Numbered from the stretch's first letter, positions 43,343 to 52,768 are shown. The stretch: 64,000 bases of DNA from an uncultured Brachyspira sp. (GCF_934747485.1 NZ_CAKVGN010000004.1:14062-78061); one strand, 5' to 3'. Notes: a model not told the origin generated them from the letters alone. Made by a program: numbers and translations.

Positions 43343-43870
43343 ATGAATAATAAATTATTGCAGCAAATATTAGAAAATAATAAAAATTATGAGAACATAT
43401 CATCTATAGAAGATATAGATAATTTTATTGATATATTAGAAAATACAAAAGAAGTTCTTATTAAAAAAAGACGTGAATTAGTAAAAAAAGATGTACAGAA
43501 TCATATTGATTTTTCTAAGGACGTTTATGAATTGATAAAATCTAAAAATGAACATTTTAATTTTAAAGAAGAAAATACTTTATTAGATAAGATTTATAAA
43601 GATATAGAATCTGATATAATATATTGTGATATAAATGATTTTACTATTTATATAAGTATTGGTCAAGGAGAAGAATATATATATCTTTGTATTTACTCTG
43701 AAAATATAAAACTAATAAATAAATTAAAAAGTATATATTTAGATAATGAATTGTCTTTCCTTGATGGAAATGATGAGCATTATATATGGGGACCTGTTAA
43801 TCAAAATGATAGTAAAGAAACTGCAAATAGAATGCTTGCTATATTTGATGTAGTAAATAAAATTAAATAG
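43343..43870 (+). CDS. unknown protein, paralogue of the preceding gene
   Basis: A 175-residue soluble protein without recognised family. It aligns by eye with the C-terminal part of the previous product: NISSIEDIDNFIDILENTKEVL at the start, then a beta-rich region, then DSKETANRMLAIFDVVNKIK at the end. The N-terminal extension of its neighbour is missing. It is co-directional with a 13-base gap, so the two are a tandem duplication within one operon. No catalytic motif is evident. Confidence 0.65.
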   Translation: MNNKLLQQILENNKNYENISSIEDIDNFIDILENTKEVLIKKRRELVKKDVQNHIDFSKDVYELIKSKNEHFNFKEENTLLDKIYKDIESDIIYCDINDFTIYISIGQGEEYIYLCIYSENIKLINKLKSIYLDNELSFLDGNDEHYIWGPVNQNDSKETANRMLAIFDVVNKIK

Positions 43871-44044
43871 TCATTATAATTGATTTAATATATTTTTTAT
43901 TGCTCTTTTCTAACTTTATGGCTACTGTATTTAAATTTATAAAAGATCTTATATATTCTATAAACTCAGATACGCTTTGAAAAAGAGTAAGTTAAAAATA
44001 TAAGTTTGTAATATATTAAATATGGTATAAATTTTAATAAAAAA

Positions 44045-44128
44045 TGTAGTCCTTTTGCTTCTTTGGGTCACCAAAAGAAGTGGGGGTGTGTACCCTAAGG
44101 GCACGCTTTGCAGGGGGCTAGTACACAC
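44045..44128 (+). repeat. dispersed repeat family A, copy 2
   Basis: Lies in the gene-free stretch 43871-44607. Core AATGTAGTCCTTTTGCTTCTTT, small hairpin through AAAAGAAG, then GTGGGGG and a perfect outer stem GTGTGTAC/GTACACAC enclosing CCCTAAGGGCACGCTTTGCAGGGGG. The stem sequence differs from copies 1 and 3 but pairing is kept. 43871-44044 is AT-rich with no feature I can support. Confidence 0.8.
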
Positions 44129-44196
44129 AAATAATATATCTTTTATGAGTTTTAAAATTTTTATCATAATTTATTACTTTTAATTTATTTACATTT

Positions 44197-44493
44197 GCCC
44201 GCCCTATATATTTAAAATTTATATCTGTTATTTTAATTTTATACTCTTTAAAATATTTTATACAATTTCTAAAGCCCACCCAAATTTTATTTATATTAAA
44301 AATATCTTCACCGCACGTAGAGTAAAATTATAAATATATGTTAATTATTAATTTTTATTATGTATAAAATTTAGCTAATCGTGCGTAGGAGATATTTTAA
44401 AATTTAAAAAAACTTGGGCGGGTGCTGTAATTTATACTTGAGTATTAAATATAATAAAAGTTAAAATTACAAAATAAAACTATAAAGGGCGTG
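44197..44493. repeat. 297-base nested imperfect inverted repeat
   Basis: Outer arms about 44197-44250 and 44451-44493 (GCCCTATATATTT... against ...AAACTATAAAGGGC) and inner arms 44274-44317 and 44380-44425 (GCCCACCCAAATTTT...CCGCACG against CGTGCG...AACTTGGGCGGG) pair in nested order, leaving an AT-rich loop of about 60 bases. The transcript or single strand could fold as one long hairpin. No coding frame or transposase is present. Confidence 0.7.
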
Positions 44494-44607
44494 AATTCTA
44501 AATAAATCAAAAAATATAATTTAAAAATATATATTTTTTAATATGGCTTTTTTATTTACACAGAGTATTGAATAATAATTCAAGAAAAATATAAATAATA
44601 TTAAAGT

Positions 44608-45411
44608 TTAATTATTAAAAATAATGCTTCTGTTTCTTCCTGTTTCTTTTGCTTCATATAATGCTTTGTCTGCTTTTTCTATTAAGCTATTAATTGTATC
44701 ATCATCTGTTTTAATTGCCCCGCCGAATGAAGCAGTTGCTTTTAGAGCATATTCATCAGTTGAAAAATCTGTTTCATATATTTTCTTTCTTATAGTTTCC
44801 ATTATATTAAAAAGCTCTTTTTTAGTTTTTGTGTCAATAACTATAATGAACTCTTCGCCTCCGTATCTTGCAAGAAGTGAATTGTATTTAATATTTTTGA
44901 GAGTTTCTCTCATTACCTTTGAAGCTATTTTTAATACATGGTCTCCCACATTATGACCATAACTATCATTATAATGCTTAAACCTATCTAAATCTATTAT
45001 AATTATAGAATATGTTTCATTTTTTTTATTTTCTAAGTATTTTAATAAATATCCTCTATTGTACAAATTAGTAAGCTTATCTCTATTTGCCAAAAATGAT
45101 AATTTTTCACTATAAAGTATTATAGACAAATGATTTACTAATATTTCTAAATATTCTTTTTCAATGCTGCTTTCTATTATTAAATATCCAAACTCATAAT
45201 TTCTTGCTTTTAATTTGTATTTATTATTTTCTTTTATGTTTTTTGAAGTTGTATACCATAGATTAGAATTATTATCTTTATAAAAATATAGAGCAAAATT
45301 TTTTATTATTTTTTTAGTGCTTTTTTCAAATGTTTTTATTATACCGTCTACAGAAAAAGGTTCTGGTATGTTATTTAGAGTTTTTATTATTTTGTTTATC
45401 TCTTTAATCAT
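44608..45411 (-). CDS. diguanylate cyclase (GGDEF domain)
   Basis: A 267-residue soluble protein. The N-terminal 95 residues look like a GAF-type or other small sensory domain without membrane segments. The GGDEF domain follows: LTNLYNRGYLL, DLDRFKHYNDSYGHNVGDHVL, and an intact active site RYGGEEF near residue 185, so c-di-GMP synthesis is expected. The product-inhibition I-site (RxxD five residues before GGEEF) is not kept. It overlaps the stop of the upstream TPR gene by four bases (ATGA), so the two are translated together and the TPR protein may be part of the same signalling unit. Confidence 0.9.
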   Translation of the reverse strand: MIKEINKIIKTLNNIPEPFSVDGIIKTFEKSTKKIIKNFALYFYKDNNSNLWYTTSKNIKENNKYKLKARNYEFGYLIIESSIEKEYLEILVNHLSIILYSEKLSFLANRDKLTNLYNRGYLLKYLENKKNETYSIIIIDLDRFKHYNDSYGHNVGDHVLKIASKVMRETLKNIKYNSLLARYGGEEFIIVIDTKTKKELFNIMETIRKKIYETDFSTDEYALKATASFGGAIKTDDDTINSLIEKADKALYEAKETGRNRSIIFNN

Positions 45412-46457
45412 TTTATATATAAGCTATTAATTATTTCTTTTGCTAAAAATATTAAATTATTGCTTGTAGCGAGTGTTGAGATAATAGTAAGAACTATTGA
45501 CTCTTCTTCTTTAACTACTATTGCCATTGCATTAAATAAATTATTGCTTTTAGTTTTACAATTAAAAATAATAGAGCCAAATATATCACTATGCTCTTTT
45601 CTTTCTACAACAGATACTGGAGATATTATAGAGTAGAGGTTTTTATTTTCTGCTTTAAAATTATTTAATATTTGAGCTATTTCTTTTTCATCATATTTAG
45701 AATCATCATAGCTTAATAGTATAGAAATAGTTTTTTCATCGTTTTCTATTTTTAATACACTATTTTCTACGCTTGCATTAAAATTCTCTGGTACAATTAA
45801 ATTAAACTTATCAGGCTTAGCATTAATTACAGTAAACTTTGAAAAATTAAATATTGAGTTTTCTTTTTGTTTTTTTATATTATCAATTTTTTTTTGAATA
45901 TTAGAATCATTATTAATACTAAAAGCTTTTTCTAATATTTCTATAGCATTATCATATTCGTAGATAGCAGTATAAACTATAGACATATTAATCATAGATA
46001 ATACATCTTCTTTATCTAATGATATAGCCATTTTAAATTTTTCAATAGCTTCTTTGTATTTCATCTCTATGGAAAGCAGCACTCCATACTGACCATATAC
46101 ACTAGCATTAACATCTCCTAAAGATATTATCTCTTCTATTGTTTCTTTTGCCTCTTCATATTTATAAGTGCTGATTAATGCTTCTATTTTGCTTTCTAAT
46201 ATATCCTTGTCTTTTGGAAGATATTCTAATGCCTTATCTAAAATTCGTATAATACTTTTATAATCCTCTTCCTCATAAAATATATCAGCTAATACCAAAT
46301 ACCCATCTTTATAATTAGGTTCTTTATTTATTAATTGTAATGCAATTTTTTTAGCATAATCTAAATTATTTTTTTCTATGAATGTATTTATTGTAGTTAT
46401 AATATTTTCATTTGTCTCTTTTATAATTTCTTTAATTTCATTTTCTATATTGTCCAT
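45408..46457 (-). CDS. TPR-repeat protein with unknown C-terminal domain
   Basis: A 349-residue soluble protein. Residues 15-190 form about five TPR units (for example NYKDGYLVLADIFYEEEDYKSI, then YGVLLSIEMKYKEAIEKFKMA). The C-terminal 150 residues form a separate beta-rich domain (FTVINAKPDKFNLIVPENF... to LAKEIINSLYIK), which looks like DcrB/PsbP-type folds, though I cannot confirm it. There is no signal peptide. It lies between the HAD phosphatase gene (15 bases) and the diguanylate cyclase (overlap), so the three share an operon. Confidence 0.8.
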   Translation of the reverse strand: MDNIENEIKEIIKETNENIITTINTFIEKNNLDYAKKIALQLINKEPNYKDGYLVLADIFYEEEDYKSIIRILDKALEYLPKDKDILESKIEALISTYKYEEAKETIEEIISLGDVNASVYGQYGVLLSIEMKYKEAIEKFKMAISLDKEDVLSMINMSIVYTAIYEYDNAIEILEKAFSINNDSNIQKKIDNIKKQKENSIFNFSKFTVINAKPDKFNLIVPENFNASVENSVLKIENDEKTISILLSYDDSKYDEKEIAQILNNFKAENKNLYSIISPVSVVERKEHSDIFGSIIFNCKTKSNNLFNAMAIVVKEEESIVLTIISTLATSNNLIFLAKEIINSLYIK

Positions 46458-46472
46458 TGAAACACTCCATTT

Positions 46473-47129
46473 TTATTTCCATTCCACTATAGAAAAATTA
46501 TTATTTTTGTTGTTTAGAGCATGTTCTCTTAATTTTTTATCAGGGTTAACGCATACTTTTTTAGCAGCAAAAGCAAAGAAGGGTAGGTCGCTAATAGAAT
46601 CACTGTATACAATATTTTGCGATATATCTTTTTTAAAAATACCCTCTGTAAAAAGTCTGTGTCTCTTAGCTTCATTGTAGCAATTTTTTCCATACATAAA
46701 GCCAGTGTATTTTCCTCTAAAAATCCATAATTCACTGCCCATTACTTTGTCAAACCCTAAATTTTTTCCTATAAACTTTGCATATATCTCAAAACTTGCT
46801 GTAACCATTATAAGAGTATAGCCTTCTTCTTTTAATTTGTTTATCTCTTTTATGGCATCATTATAATATAGACTTGGCACTACTGTGTTTGCAAACTCTT
46901 CTCCAATTTTATCTCCAAACTCTATAGTAATGTTTGTAAAAATATGAGCTATTTCATATTTAATTCTTGAATTATCTATAATCCTAAAAATAAACAAAAT
47001 AAAATATGGAATTAATCTAATATAATAAATAAAATTTTTAGGATTTTTTTTTAAGTAGAAAAACATAAAAGGAACAATGGAATCTTTTTTTATAATAGTT
47101 TTATCCAAATCAAAAAAAGCAATCTTCAT
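46473..47129 (-). CDS. HAD-superfamily IB phosphatase (SerB/PlsC-type)
   Basis: A 218-residue HAD hydrolase. Motif I is FDLDKTII (residues 5-12), motif II the Ser/Thr in MVTASFE near residue 112, a Lys follows near 155, and motif III is the Asp pair in VYSDSISDLPFF near 175. The helical cap with hydrophobic stretches (residues 20-55) is typical of the IB group that includes phosphoserine and phospholipid-related phosphatases; the hydrophobic segment may let it sit on the membrane. The substrate is unknown. It is 3 bases after the polA stop. Confidence 0.85.
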   Translation of the reverse strand: MKIAFFDLDKTIIKKDSIVPFMFFYLKKNPKNFIYYIRLIPYFILFIFRIIDNSRIKYEIAHIFTNITIEFGDKIGEEFANTVVPSLYYNDAIKEINKLKEEGYTLIMVTASFEIYAKFIGKNLGFDKVMGSELWIFRGKYTGFMYGKNCYNEAKRHRLFTEGIFKKDISQNIVYSDSISDLPFFAFAAKKVCVNPDKKLREHALNNKNNNFSIVEWK

Positions 47130-47132
47130 AAG

Positions 47133-49910
47133 TTAATGAATGTCTCCCCAACTTAATCCCTTATGTATATCAACTGTAATAGGAACATTAGTTTTTACAG
47201 AATGCTCCATAATCTCTTTCATTATAGTCATAGCCTTATCAGCCTCTTTTTCAGAAACTTCAACAACCAATTCATCATGCACCTGCATAACAATTTTAGC
47301 AGTTTTGAAATGATTTTTAAACTCTTTATGTATGGCAATCATAGCAACCTTTATCATGTCGGCAGCACTTCCTTGAATGAGTGTGTTTAATGCCATTCTT
47401 TCAGCTTCATTTCTTACAACCGCATTTGATGAGTTTATAGTTTTAGAAAAATCTCTAATTCTTCCAAGCATAGTGCGTACATAGCCTTTAGCTTTTACAT
47501 CTTCTATAACCTTTTCGCAGAATGGTTTTACTTGAGAATATGTTGAAAAATAACCTTTAATAAAATCATCAGCTTCTTTTCTTGGTATATTTAATTCTTT
47601 AGAAAGCCCAAATGCTGTTTTACCATAGATGATAGAGAAGTTAATTATTTTTGCTATGTTTCTCATTGAAGGAGTTACATGCTCTTTGCTTACAGAATAT
47701 ATTTTCATTGCAGTTTTTCTGTGTATATCATCATTGTTTTTGAAAGCTTCCACCAACACAGGGTCATTACTAAAATGTGCCAATAGTCTTAATTCTATTT
47801 GAGAGTAGTCTGCTGCTATTAATACGTTTCCTTTTTCTGCTATAAAGGTGTTTCTAATATCTTTGCCTTCATCTCCTCTTGCAGGAATGTTTTGCAAATT
47901 AGGGTCTGATGAAGATAAACGTCCTGTTGCAGTTACAGTTTGATTAAAAGAAGCATGTATTCTATTAGTTTTTTTATGCACTAATGTAGGAAATACATCA
48001 AGATATGTGTTTTTTAATTTTGAGTATTTTCTGTAGGTGAGCATATACTCAGCAATTTTTTCTTTTGGTGCTAGATCTCTAAGCACTTCTTCATCGGTTG
48101 AATGAGCACCTGTTTTTGTTTTTTTAGTAGAGTTTATTTTTAGCTTCTCAAATAAAATATATTCAAGCTGCTTTGGAGATTGTAAATTAAACTCTTCACG
48201 AGCCTCTGCATATATTTTCTCTTTTGTCTTTTCTAAAAGTGAAGCATATTCTTCAGACAAAGATTTCATTTTTTCTGTGCTTATATAAACTCCATCAAAT
48301 TCCATATCCGCAAGCACACTGACAAGAGGCATCTCTACATTAAAAAATAATTCTTCAAGATTATATGTAGTTAAAAGTGGAGCAAAATATTCGTAAAACC
48401 TAAATGTAATATCAGCGTCCTCACAAGCATACTCAACAACATCTTTTAGCTCAACCTCTAATAAAGTCTTTTTAGCATTATCTGTAATGTCGCTATATTT
48501 TATGGTGTTGTATGATAAATAACTTAAAGCAAGGTCATCCATATTGTATCTGCCTCTGCTTGGGTTAATCAAGTAAGCAGCAACCATAGTGTCAAAATAC
48601 ATGTTTCCCATTTTTTTATCAATGGCACGCATCATCTTATATTCATACTTTAAATTATGACCTATTATTTTTATATCTTCTTTTGCTAAAGTGTCAAACA
48701 CTAATTTTTTGCAAGCTTCTTTATCTATATTTGTTCTTCCGCTTAAGTCTAAATAAAAAGCTTCTTTTGATTTTATTGCAAATGATATTCCTATTATTTC
48801 ATCTGTTAAAGTGTCTAATCCTGTAGTTTCAAAATCTATGCATACAAGTTTTTTAGCGTTTATATCATTTAAAAGATTTTTTAGTTCTGTTTCATTTTCT
48901 ATTAAATAATATTTAGCATTATTATCTTTAGCGTTAGATACTATTGTAGTTTTTTCTGTGCTATTTTCTATATTTTTAGTTTCTTTTTTTGTTTGAGATA
49001 TTTGAACCTTTTCTTCTTTTTTGCTTGAAGAAGAGCCGTATATATATGAATTAATTTTATCTCTTATTTGTTTCAATTCCAAATCATCTAATATTTTATT
49101 AACTTCATCTATATTAATTTTATTTTTTTCAATTTCTTTATAATCTATATTTAATTCTTCTATCTCTCTTTTAATTGCAGCAAGCTCATAACTCATATAT
49201 GCATTGTCTTTATCTGTAATGAGTTTTTCTTGTATCTTTCCTTTTATAGAATCAATGTTTTTATAGATGTTATCTAATGAGTCATATTCTTCAAGAAGTT
49301 TTACAGCAGTTTTCTCTCCAATTCCTTTAACACCCGGTATATTATCAGAAGCATCTCCCATTAGAGAAAGTAAATCTATAATCTGATTAGGGTATACTCC
49401 TCTTTTTTCTTTAACCATATTTATATCATATTCTATTAATTCATTATCTTTATTGCTTGCTATTACTTTTGTGTTTTCATCAACAAGCTGAAGTATATCT
49501 TTATCTGGAGAATATATTATAGTTTTAATATTTTCTTTTTTATTATTTTGAGCAATGCATCCTACAATATCATCAGCCTCATAATTATCAAGAACAATCC
49601 TTGTGATTCCAAGTGCATCTATAAGATTGTATAATATAGGTATTTGACTTCTTAAATCATCAGGCATGCTTTCTCTATTTTCTTTATAAGCTTTATATAT
49701 TTCGCTTCTAAAAGTTTGTCTTGAACTGTCTAATGCTATTGCAGTATAATCAGCAGGGTAGGTGTTGATTAAAGAAAAGTAGGTTCTTAAAAAACCATTG
49801 ATTGAAGATACATTTTGACCTTTAGAATTTATTAGAGGGCGTTTCAAAAAAATAAAATGATATCTATAAAGTATACCAAAAGCATCAATAATAAGAAATG
49901 TTTTTTTCAT
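47133..49910 (-). CDS. polA: DNA polymerase I
   Basis: A 925-residue three-domain polymerase acting in repair and Okazaki-fragment processing. The N-terminal 5'-3' exonuclease shows LIIDAFGILYR, DNYEADDIVG and LMGDASDNIPGVKGIGEKTA. The middle 3'-5' exonuclease keeps its catalytic Asp-Glu (CIDFETTGLDT near 370) and a later YACEDA, so proofreading is probably active. The polymerase domain has DYSQIELRLLAHFS, RNIAKIINFSIIYGKTAFGLS spread over about 20 residues, and QVHDELVVEV. I chose ATG 49910 (MKKTFLIID), where the exonuclease begins; the ATG at 49934 adds eight residues. No clear Shine-Dalgarno site is seen for either. Confidence 0.96.
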   Translation of the reverse strand: MKKTFLIIDAFGILYRYHFIFLKRPLINSKGQNVSSINGFLRTYFSLINTYPADYTAIALDSSRQTFRSEIYKAYKENRESMPDDLRSQIPILYNLIDALGITRIVLDNYEADDIVGCIAQNNKKENIKTIIYSPDKDILQLVDENTKVIASNKDNELIEYDINMVKEKRGVYPNQIIDLLSLMGDASDNIPGVKGIGEKTAVKLLEEYDSLDNIYKNIDSIKGKIQEKLITDKDNAYMSYELAAIKREIEELNIDYKEIEKNKINIDEVNKILDDLELKQIRDKINSYIYGSSSSKKEEKVQISQTKKETKNIENSTEKTTIVSNAKDNNAKYYLIENETELKNLLNDINAKKLVCIDFETTGLDTLTDEIIGISFAIKSKEAFYLDLSGRTNIDKEACKKLVFDTLAKEDIKIIGHNLKYEYKMMRAIDKKMGNMYFDTMVAAYLINPSRGRYNMDDLALSYLSYNTIKYSDITDNAKKTLLEVELKDVVEYACEDADITFRFYEYFAPLLTTYNLEELFFNVEMPLVSVLADMEFDGVYISTEKMKSLSEEYASLLEKTKEKIYAEAREEFNLQSPKQLEYILFEKLKINSTKKTKTGAHSTDEEVLRDLAPKEKIAEYMLTYRKYSKLKNTYLDVFPTLVHKKTNRIHASFNQTVTATGRLSSSDPNLQNIPARGDEGKDIRNTFIAEKGNVLIAADYSQIELRLLAHFSNDPVLVEAFKNNDDIHRKTAMKIYSVSKEHVTPSMRNIAKIINFSIIYGKTAFGLSKELNIPRKEADDFIKGYFSTYSQVKPFCEKVIEDVKAKGYVRTMLGRIRDFSKTINSSNAVVRNEAERMALNTLIQGSAADMIKVAMIAIHKEFKNHFKTAKIVMQVHDELVVEVSEKEADKAMTIMKEIMEHSVKTNVPITVDIHKGLSWGDIH

Positions 49911-49969
49911 TTTTTTATTATATAACAAAAACAAAAATTATGCAAAAATATTATTTTATTGTTTTTTTA

Positions 49970-50353
49970 TTATTTATTATTTGTAAGCATAGCATTAGCA
50001 AAATCTTGATATGTTATGTTTTGCAAATTATAAATATTAAGAAATCCATTTGTAGACATTATGCTTGATGCAATAGCAGACCTATTTCCGCTTCTGCAGT
50101 ATATTAAATATTCTTTGTTTTTATCTAACATATCTATTTTTGATTTGAAGTCTTGACTTAATACATCAATATTAATAGCATTTGGAATATTGCCTGATAA
50201 ATATTCTTCTCTTGTTCTAACATCTAAAATTACCATGTTTGTTGAGCTATTTACTAATTTAATTGCTTTTTCTATATTAACGTTTTTATACCCGTTATTA
50301 GAGCAGGCAATAAAAAAAAGAGAAATAGATAAAATTATTATAATTTTTTTCAT
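49970..50353 (-). CDS. rhodanese-domain lipoprotein
   Basis: A 127-residue small lipoprotein. The signal peptide ends in FFIAC (lipobox Cys), followed by one rhodanese domain: MVILDVRTREEYLSGNIPNAINI and the catalytic loop YCRSGNRSAIASS with active-site Cys. Single-domain rhodaneses of this type move sulfane sulfur; in the periplasm or at the surface the acceptor is unknown. ATG 50353 begins the usual signal peptide; an in-frame start at 50413 would add a second hydrophobic segment. It lies 59 bases upstream of polA. Confidence 0.88.
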   Translation of the reverse strand: MKKIIIILSISLFFIACSNNGYKNVNIEKAIKLVNSSTNMVILDVRTREEYLSGNIPNAINIDVLSQDFKSKIDMLDKNKEYLIYCRSGNRSAIASSIMSTNGFLNIYNLQNITYQDFANAMLTNNK

Positions 50354-50514
50354 ATAATATTTTCCCAAATATGTTATAATAAATGATAGTATAATAATTA
50401 TAAAAAAAGTCAATTGTTTTATTAAATTTGATTTAATATATATTTTTTATTATATTTATAATAGTTAATAAAAATTATTTTACGAATATATATACTTTGT
50501 TTATTAGGTGAATA

Positions 50515-50904
50515 ATGAAAAAAATAATACAATTATTTGTTATTATTATTTGTATCTACTCTTGTTATGATATAGCTTATGTAGGTATTTCTGATAGGTA
50601 TATGGGTACATTTAAAAGCAGACAAAAAATTGCTGACAAATATAATAAGTATTTATATGTAAATGTAAAAAGCGGAGGAGTTATTATATACTTTGGCGGA
50701 GAGAATGATACTGATATAACGGGAGTTCCTGGATATCCCCGTATTGAGTACATTAATTTTATAGGCGATGGTAATGTTTATAACTTATACAATAGTGATT
50801 ATTCTTGTAAATTAGTTTTTCGCTCTGATAATCAAGTTGAAGTTACAATGAAAGGTCAAGGTATTTTTAATCTTGAGAATGTAGTTTGTGATAAAATAAA
50901 TTAG
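50515..50904 (+). CDS. small lipoprotein, paralogue of the next gene
   Basis: A 129-residue lipoprotein of unrecognised family. Signal peptide with lipobox YSC at Cys17, then a mature beta-rich domain: GTFKSRQKIADKYNKYLYVNVKSGG, an Asp/Gly-rich middle, and a C-terminal NVVCDK with a Cys that might form a disulfide. It shares this plan with the following product. RBS is GGTGA close to the ATG. Surface or periplasmic location is expected. Confidence 0.72.
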   Translation: MKKIIQLFVIIICIYSCYDIAYVGISDRYMGTFKSRQKIADKYNKYLYVNVKSGGVIIYFGGENDTDITGVPGYPRIEYINFIGDGNVYNLYNSDYSCKLVFRSDNQVEVTMKGQGIFNLENVVCDKIN

Positions 50905-50966
50905 TTATAAAATTAAAAACATATAATACCGATAATATAGAAAATGCATGGAGAGTAATTATTATT

Positions 50967-51350
50967 ATGAAAAAAATATTTTTAATGATATTATCAATAA
51001 TGTTTGTTATTTTATCTTGTAAAACGGCTACCGCTCCTATAGATTCAAAACGCACTGGTAAATTTGTTAGTGAAAAAACAGTTTCTGCTGATTCTTATTT
51101 AGTAGTTGATGTTACATCTGACGGCGGATTTAAATTATATTATTCAACAGATGAGACTGGTAAAACTCCATCTGGTAAAGAAAATAAAGTTACTGAAAGT
51201 GATATTAAAGGAGAAGACCCTAATTATACTTTTCAAACAGGTGTAATGGCAGGTTCTTTACAATTTCTCTCTGATAAAGTTGTGAAAATAACAGTTACTT
51301 TTAATGATGGACCTACAACTTTGAAAGATATTCTATGTTATCAAAAATAA
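50967..51350 (+). CDS. small lipoprotein, paralogue of the preceding gene
   Basis: A 127-residue lipoprotein of unrecognised family. Signal peptide MKKIFLMILSIMFVILSC ends in the lipobox Cys18. The mature part runs GKFVSEKTVSADSYLVVDVTSDGG, a Lys/Gly/Asp-rich loop and a C-terminal ILCYQK. The GxFxS, YLxVxV and terminal x-C-x elements match the product encoded 62 bases upstream, so this is a tandem duplication that has diverged. GGAGAG precedes the ATG. Confidence 0.72.
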   Translation: MKKIFLMILSIMFVILSCKTATAPIDSKRTGKFVSEKTVSADSYLVVDVTSDGGFKLYYSTDETGKTPSGKENKVTESDIKGEDPNYTFQTGVMAGSLQFLSDKVVKITVTFNDGPTTLKDILCYQK

Positions 51351-51411
51351 TATATTTTAGTTATAAAAATTAATACATAATAGTGCTGCTGCATAACAAT
51401 ATGTTAATTTC

Positions 51412-51440
51412 TTGAAAACTTCATTTTTTTTTACTATACT
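51412..51440 (+). promoter_or_regulatory. promoter for glgC
   Basis: TTGAAA (51412-51417), 17 bases, TATACT (51435-51440). TTGGAG precedes the ATG at 51482. Confidence 0.65.
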
Positions 51441-51481
51441 TATTTATATAAATTAAGTGTAAAAATATTTGGAGTTTTTTT

Positions 51482-52768
51482 ATGAGATCATATAATACGG
51501 TAGCTTTAATTTTAGGCGGCGGTAGAGGCACAAGACTCTATCCTCTTGTTAAAGATCGTTCTAAGCCTGCGGTATCGTTGGGCGGGCATTACAGAATGAT
51601 TGACATACCTGTTTCTAACTGTATAAATAGCGGCCTTAGAAATATATATGTTATTACTCAATTCAATAGTGCTTCTCTAAATAATCATATTTACAATGCC
51701 TATAGATTTGATAACTTCTCTGGCGGTCATGTTAGTATATTGGCAGCAGAGCAAACTGACACTAATATAGATTGGTATCAGGGTACTGCTGATGCTGTGA
51801 GAAAAAATCTTGCCCACTTTGATAATGATTATGTTAATAATGTTCTAATACTTTCCGGTGACCAGGTTTATCGTATGGATTATAATGTTATGGTAAGACA
51901 TATGCTTGAAACTGGTGCTGATATAGTTGTTGGAACTGTTCCTGTAGTACGTGAAGATGCTAAAGGCTTTGGTGTAATGCTTGTTAATAAAAGAGGGCAG
52001 ATTACTAATTTCCAAGAGAAACCTAAAGAAGATGATGTTCTCGATTCTTTAAAATTGAGTGATGAACAAAAAAAGATGTTTGAAATAGAAGACCCTAAAA
52101 AAGAATATTTGGCTTCTATGGGTATATATGTATTTAGAAGAAATGTTTTAAAAGAACTTCTTAGCGATGTTACAATGATAGACTTTGGTAAAGATATCAT
52201 TCCTGAAGCTATCAAAAAATATAAAGTATTTAGTTATGCTTTCCAAGGTTATTGGGAAGATGTTGGTACTATTAAGGCTTATTTTGATGCTAATATATCT
52301 TTTGGAAGTAAAAATCCTCCTTTCGATTTTTATGATGAAGATGCTCCTATATATACGCATGTTCGTTATTTGTCTCCTTCTAAAATTGAGAAGGCTGCTA
52401 TTACTTCAAGTATTATTGCTGATGGATGCAGAATAGAAAATGCTACTATTAAAGAATCAGTAATAGGACTTCGTTCGGTTATACAAAGCGGTTCTACTTT
52501 AGAAAAAGTTATTATGATGGGCAGCGATTTCTATGAAACTAGTGAAGATATAGAAAGATTAAATGTTAAGCACTTACCTAAGGTTGGTATAGGTAAAAAA
52601 TGTACGCTTAAAAATGTTATAATAGATAAAAATGTTAGAATAGGTAATGAGGTCGTTATCACCAATAAAAAGAAAATTCAACATCAAGACAGTGAGTTTT
52701 ATTGTATTAGAGATGGTATAGTAATTATACCTAAAAACACTGTTGTTAAGAGCGGTACGATAATATAA
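51482..52768 (+). CDS. glgC: glucose-1-phosphate adenylyltransferase (ADP-glucose pyrophosphorylase)
   Basis: A 428-residue enzyme making ADP-glucose for glycogen. The N-terminal nucleotidyltransferase domain shows GGGRGTRLYPLVKDRSKPAV with its pyrophosphate loop, the WYQGTADAVRKN region near residue 98, and FQEKPKED near 180; the C-terminal third is a left-handed beta-helix with hexapeptide repeats (ITSSIIADGCRIENATI). It has its own promoter and terminator, and no other glg genes are adjacent, so it is a single-gene unit. Length is normal for the family. Confidence 0.96.
   Translation: MRSYNTVALILGGGRGTRLYPLVKDRSKPAVSLGGHYRMIDIPVSNCINSGLRNIYVITQFNSASLNNHIYNAYRFDNFSGGHVSILAAEQTDTNIDWYQGTADAVRKNLAHFDNDYVNNVLILSGDQVYRMDYNVMVRHMLETGADIVVGTVPVVREDAKGFGVMLVNKRGQITNFQEKPKEDDVLDSLKLSDEQKKMFEIEDPKKEYLASMGIYVFRRNVLKELLSDVTMIDFGKDIIPEAIKKYKVFSYAFQGYWEDVGTIKAYFDANISFGSKNPPFDFYDEDAPIYTHVRYLSPSKIEKAAITSSIIADGCRIENATIKESVIGLRSVIQSGSTLEKVIMMGSDFYETSEDIERLNVKHLPKVGIGKKCTLKNVIIDKNVRIGNEVVITNKKKIQHQDSEFYCIRDGIVIIPKNTVVKSGTII

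Noticed and set aside
43958..44167. A 69-codon minus-strand frame
   Set aside because: It is a reading of repeat family A copy 2 and shows no conserved protein sequence.
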